NCBI GenBank assembly: GCA_045807945.1
Contig: JBJMGI010000102.1
Coordinates: 1 to 62,205 of the forward strand
Source of the DNA: CAVQGF01 sp045807945
GTDB taxonomy: Bacteria > Acidobacteriota > Terriglobia > Terriglobales > Acidobacteriaceae
Direction of reading: 5' to 3'
DNA: 62,205 bases
This document shows positions 59,910 through 62,205 of this stretch, piece by piece; position 1 is the first letter of the stretch; every line of letters begins with the position of its first letter. The notes under the pieces were generated by a model, which had not been told where the DNA came from, did not search any database, and was given only the letters and a program-made list of their open reading frames with translations. The position numbers and the translations under genes are program-made.

Positions 59910-62205
59910 CTACCTCCTGCTTCCTGCGTCCTGCTTCTTCGCTCCCGCCACCATGCTTTCCAATTTCTCCAGTGCATCCTCTAATCGCTGCTGAAGCTTC
60001 AGCACCGGCCCGAACAGATCTCCAAGCCGCGAAAAACGGTCAGGAGCATTCCTGATCGTAAAGTTTGCGGGCGAGAGTCCCTTCACCACCTCATTCCAGC
60101 GCAATGGAGTTGAGACCGGAGCGCCGGGATACGCGCGCAGAACGTAAGGCGCAGAGATGGTCGAGCCTTCACGGATCTGCAAGTAATCAAAATAGACCTT
60201 TCCCTTTTCGCGCTGCGACACCGTTCGCGGTGTGGTGAACATGTCCGGCCTTTCGGCCGCGACCAGCCGCGCCAGCACTTCAGCAAAACTTCGCACCTGT
60301 TCGTAGCTGTAGCTCGGCTCAAGCGGAACGTAGACGTGCATCCCATCGCCCCCCGTAGTTTTTGCGAATCCCTGCAGCCCCATCTGCTCCAGCTTTGTGT
60401 GGACTAGCTGCGCCGCTTCCACGATGCGGTCGTATCCGCAGTGGTACGGATCAAGATCGATGAGAATGAAATCTGGATTTTCGAGCGTGGCTACGCGGCT
60501 GAGCCACGGGTTTTGATCTATGCAGCCGAGGTTCGCCAGATAGAGGAGCGATTCGCGATCATCCGCAACGACAAAATTGATCTTCTTCTTGTCCGACGCG
60601 ATCGGCACCGTTCGCAGCCACTCGGGAAACTTCTCCGCTGCATTCTTCTGAAAGAAGAATTCCTGCTCGATCCCATTCGGATACCGCTTGAGCGAAAGTG
60701 GGCGATCACGCAGATGCGGCAGGATCAGGTCAGCGATTGCATCGTAATAGTTGATAACGTCGCGCTTGGTGAATCCTTCCTGCGGATAAAAGACTTTGTT
60801 CAGGTTGGTGAACTTCAGCGTCTGCTTGCCGACTTTTGTGATGACCTCATTCTTGTCGGCGGGCAGCAGCGCCGGACGCGAAGCCTCGGCGGGAGCGGCC
60901 GGAGCAGCGGCTTCGCGCACAATATCTTTCGGCGAAATATCATCCCGCAACCCCAAAAAGACGGGCGCGCGCAGCCGGTCGTCGCGCGTCCACGAGCTGA
61001 ACCGCACCGCCGCAACCACTTCCGGCTTCACCCAGGTGGTCTCGCCCGGGATTTTGGGCACTTCAGTGAATGGGCATTTCTTCGTAACCAGCTTTTGCAG
61101 GATCGAGTGCGTCCGCCGTAGCGACTCCTCCGTAAACCCGCTGCCGACGTTCCCCACGTACTGCAGCTTTCCTCTTTCCCACACACCTAACGCAAGCGAC
61201 CCAAAATACTTCCGCTCGACTTCCGTCAGCCCGCACACCACGAAATCCTGCTGCGCTACGACCTTGATCTTCAGCCACGAATTGCTGCGCTTCGATTCAT
61301 ATTTACTCGACGCACTCTTTGCGACCACACCTTCCAGTTCTTTTTCTCGCGCGGCCTGCAAAAGGTTCTCGCCTTCGGGAAAATGCTCCGAGTAGCGCAA
61401 TACTCCACCCGGCAGAATGCGCGAGCTCAGCATCCGCTTGCGTTCAATCAGCGCTACTTGCCGCAGGTCGTAGCCATCGAGATAGAGAATATCGAACCCA
61501 AAGAAGGTGACGGGATTAGTCTTGCTCAGCGCGTTTACGTTCTGCGGACGCGCCCCGATGCGCGGCTGTATCTCCGCAAAGCTCGGGACCCCGTTCCCGT
61601 CGAAGGCAACGATCTCGCCGTCAAGCACTGCCGTCTTCGCATTTAGTTGTTGCACGATCCCCGCAAGCTCGGGATATTGCGCTTCCATCGATTTACCTGA
61701 GCGTCCGGTCAGGCGGATTTTCTTGCCATCAACAAAGCAAAGCGCCCGCACGCCGTCCCACTTGATTTCGTAGACCCAATCCGGACCTTGCGGCAGTGTC
61801 GCTGAAGGAAACGCCATCATGGGGGTGATCTCGGTCGGAAACTTTGCCTCGACCGCTCCCGCGAGTAGAGCCGGTTCGCTCACCCCCCCTACGCTGCGCA
61901 GGTCGGACTCAGCATGCCAACCCACCTTCGCCGCGAAATCCTTCTTCTTGATCAGCAGCCACTCGTTCCCTTTTTCGCTGCGCTTGATCTTCACGAACGC
62001 GAACTCGCCCATCAGCTTTTCGCCATGCAGGCGGAATTTGAAGTCGCCACGCTCGAGCTGCGCCTCTGCGGAATCCTTGCTGAGCAACTCATACGTGCCG
62101 CGATCCCAAAGCAGCACGCTTCCCGCACCATAATTTCCCGCCGGGATCGTTCCCTCGAAATCGCCATAGGCGATGGGATGGTCTTCCACGTGAACCGCCA
62201 ATCGC
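59910..62205 (-). CDS. ligD: DNA ligase D (PE-LIG-POL), 5' end beyond the window
   Basis: LigD works with Ku to join double-strand breaks by non-homologous end joining. The visible part reads, in order: the end of the 3'-phosphoesterase domain (AVHVEDHPIAYGDFEGTIPA, WDRGTYELL); the ATP-dependent ligase domain with the adenylated lysine in YEIKWDGVRAL and the OB fold; and the primase-like polymerase domain (VFYPQEGFTKRDVINYYDAI, then LIDLDPYHCGYD with metal-binding Asp residues). The frame is open to the window edge, so the true start lies outside. The last residues, QDAGSRR, come from a dispersed repeat also found in purL. Ku is not in the window. Confidence 0.95.
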   Translation of the reverse strand, partial: RLAVHVEDHPIAYGDFEGTIPAGNYGAGSVLLWDRGTYELLSKDSAEAQLERGDFKFRLHGEKLMGEFAFVKIKRSEKGNEWLLIKKKDFAAKVGWHAESDLRSVGGVSEPALLAGAVEAKFPTEITPMMAFPSATLPQGPDWVYEIKWDGVRALCFVDGKKIRLTGRSGKSMEAQYPELAGIVQQLNAKTAVLDGEIVAFDGNGVPSFAEIQPRIGARPQNVNALSKTNPVTFFGFDILYLDGYDLRQVALIERKRMLSSRILPGGVLRYSEHFPEGENLLQAAREKELEGVVAKSASSKYESKRSNSWLKIKVVAQQDFVVCGLTEVERKYFGSLALGVWERGKLQYVGNVGSGFTEESLRRTHSILQKLVTKKCPFTEVPKIPGETTWVKPEVVAAVRFSSWTRDDRLRAPVFLGLRDDISPKDIVREAAAPAAPAEASRPALLPADKNEVITKVGKQTLKFTNLNKVFYPQEGFTKRDVINYYDAIADLILPHLRDRPLSLKRYPNGIEQEFFFQKNAAEKFPEWLRTVPIASDKKKINFVVADDRESLLYLANLGCIDQNPWLSRVATLENPDFILIDLDPYHCGYDRIVEAAQLVHTKLEQMGLQGFAKTTGGDGMHVYVPLEPSYSYEQVRSFAEVLARLVAAERPDMFTTPRTVSQREKGKVYFDYLQIREGSTISAPYVLRAYPGAPVSTPLRWNEVVKGLSPANFTIRNAPDRFSRLGDLFGPVLKLQQRLEDALEKLESMVAGAKKQDAGSRR
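59913..59946. repeat. Dispersed GC-rich repeat at the 3' end of ligD (copy B)
   Basis: Bases 59915-59934 match 684-703 in purL at 19 of 20 positions. Here the repeat supplies the last codons of ligD (QDAGSRR and the TAG stop), so it has lengthened or replaced the original C-terminus. Further CCTGC units continue past the stop codon to 59901. Confidence 0.6.

Noticed and set aside
1..62205. CRISPR arrays, prophage, plasmid or toxin-antitoxin genes
   Set aside because: No regularly spaced repeats and no cas, integrase, capsid or toxin-like sequences were seen anywhere in the window.
1..62205. Selenoprotein genes with in-frame UGA, since selA and selB are present
   Set aside because: I found no frame where a TGA is flanked on both sides by homologous protein sequence; the broken genes here are explained by frameshifts, not by a single TGA.

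Overview
The window looks like chromosomal DNA of a GC-rich Gram-negative bacterium, most likely an acidobacterium (Acidobacteriota, Koribacter/Terriglobus-like). The grounds are a full-length permease of the acidobacterial duplicated orphan permease type, a KDO (lipopolysaccharide) gene, an outer-membrane TonB-dependent receptor, paired secreted M13 peptidases and a large sedolisin with Ig-like repeats. The placement is inferred from family content, because no rRNA gene is present. No phage, plasmid, CRISPR or toxin-antitoxin block was seen. The accessory signal is small repeats, one nuclease gene bracketed by inverted repeats, and a patch of broken genes beside a tRNA.

Layout. 1-5.6 kb: the 5' part of purL, a frameshifted small gene, a DUF1648 membrane protein, a cyclic-nucleotide-like domain protein, a TPR-thioredoxin protein and selB. 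5.6-16.5 kb, all on the minus strand: a B12-binding radical SAM protein, two tandem M13 metallopeptidases, an MlaD/MCE protein with internal repeats, and a 1230-residue sedolisin. 16.5-21.1 kb: a compact minus-strand operon recG-selA-DUF488-acpS. 21.2-24.2 kb: a GAF-GAF-GGDEF diguanylate cyclase, a PilZ protein and a DUF374 acyltransferase. 24.2-26.8 kb: a strong promoter, a cobalamin riboswitch and a BtuB-like receptor. 26.8-39.4 kb: class II aldolase, queA, an unknown membrane protein, polA, glmM, an XRE regulator, a frameshifted STAS gene, a dienelactone hydrolase/GNAT pair, fabG, a phosphoesterase lipoprotein and a cation/proton antiporter. 39.5-43.9 kb: DUF5752, a TreT-like trehalose synthase, a GT-C membrane glycosyltransferase and DUF2071. 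43.9-49.3 kb: an exported protein with four GTISV repeats, a duplicated ThyX-like protein, kdsB, recA, and a GIY-YIG nuclease between inverted repeats. 49.3-54.7 kb: coaD, an aminotransferase, and manA-manC-manB (GDP-mannose). 54.8-56.3 kb: tRNA-Met(CAT), two broken gene remnants and cytochrome P460. 56.5-62.2 kb: the orphan permease, DUF72 and ligD (5' end outside the window).

How the genes work together. SelA and SelB are two of the core selenocysteine factors; selC and selD are not in the window. The riboswitch and BtuB-like receptor supply cobalamin, which the radical SAM protein upstream would use. glmM, kdsB, fabG, acpS and the man genes supply envelope precursors. recA, recG, polA and ligD are repair and replication genes. 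The cyclase and PilZ genes form a natural c-di-GMP producer/effector pair.

Quality note. Four loci (about 1197, 34387, 49066 and 55083) each need one extra base to restore an otherwise good reading frame, and two of these lie in A6 runs. These could be sequencing errors in homopolymers rather than real mutations. The 11-bp tandem duplication at 55271-55292 looks like a genuine mutation.
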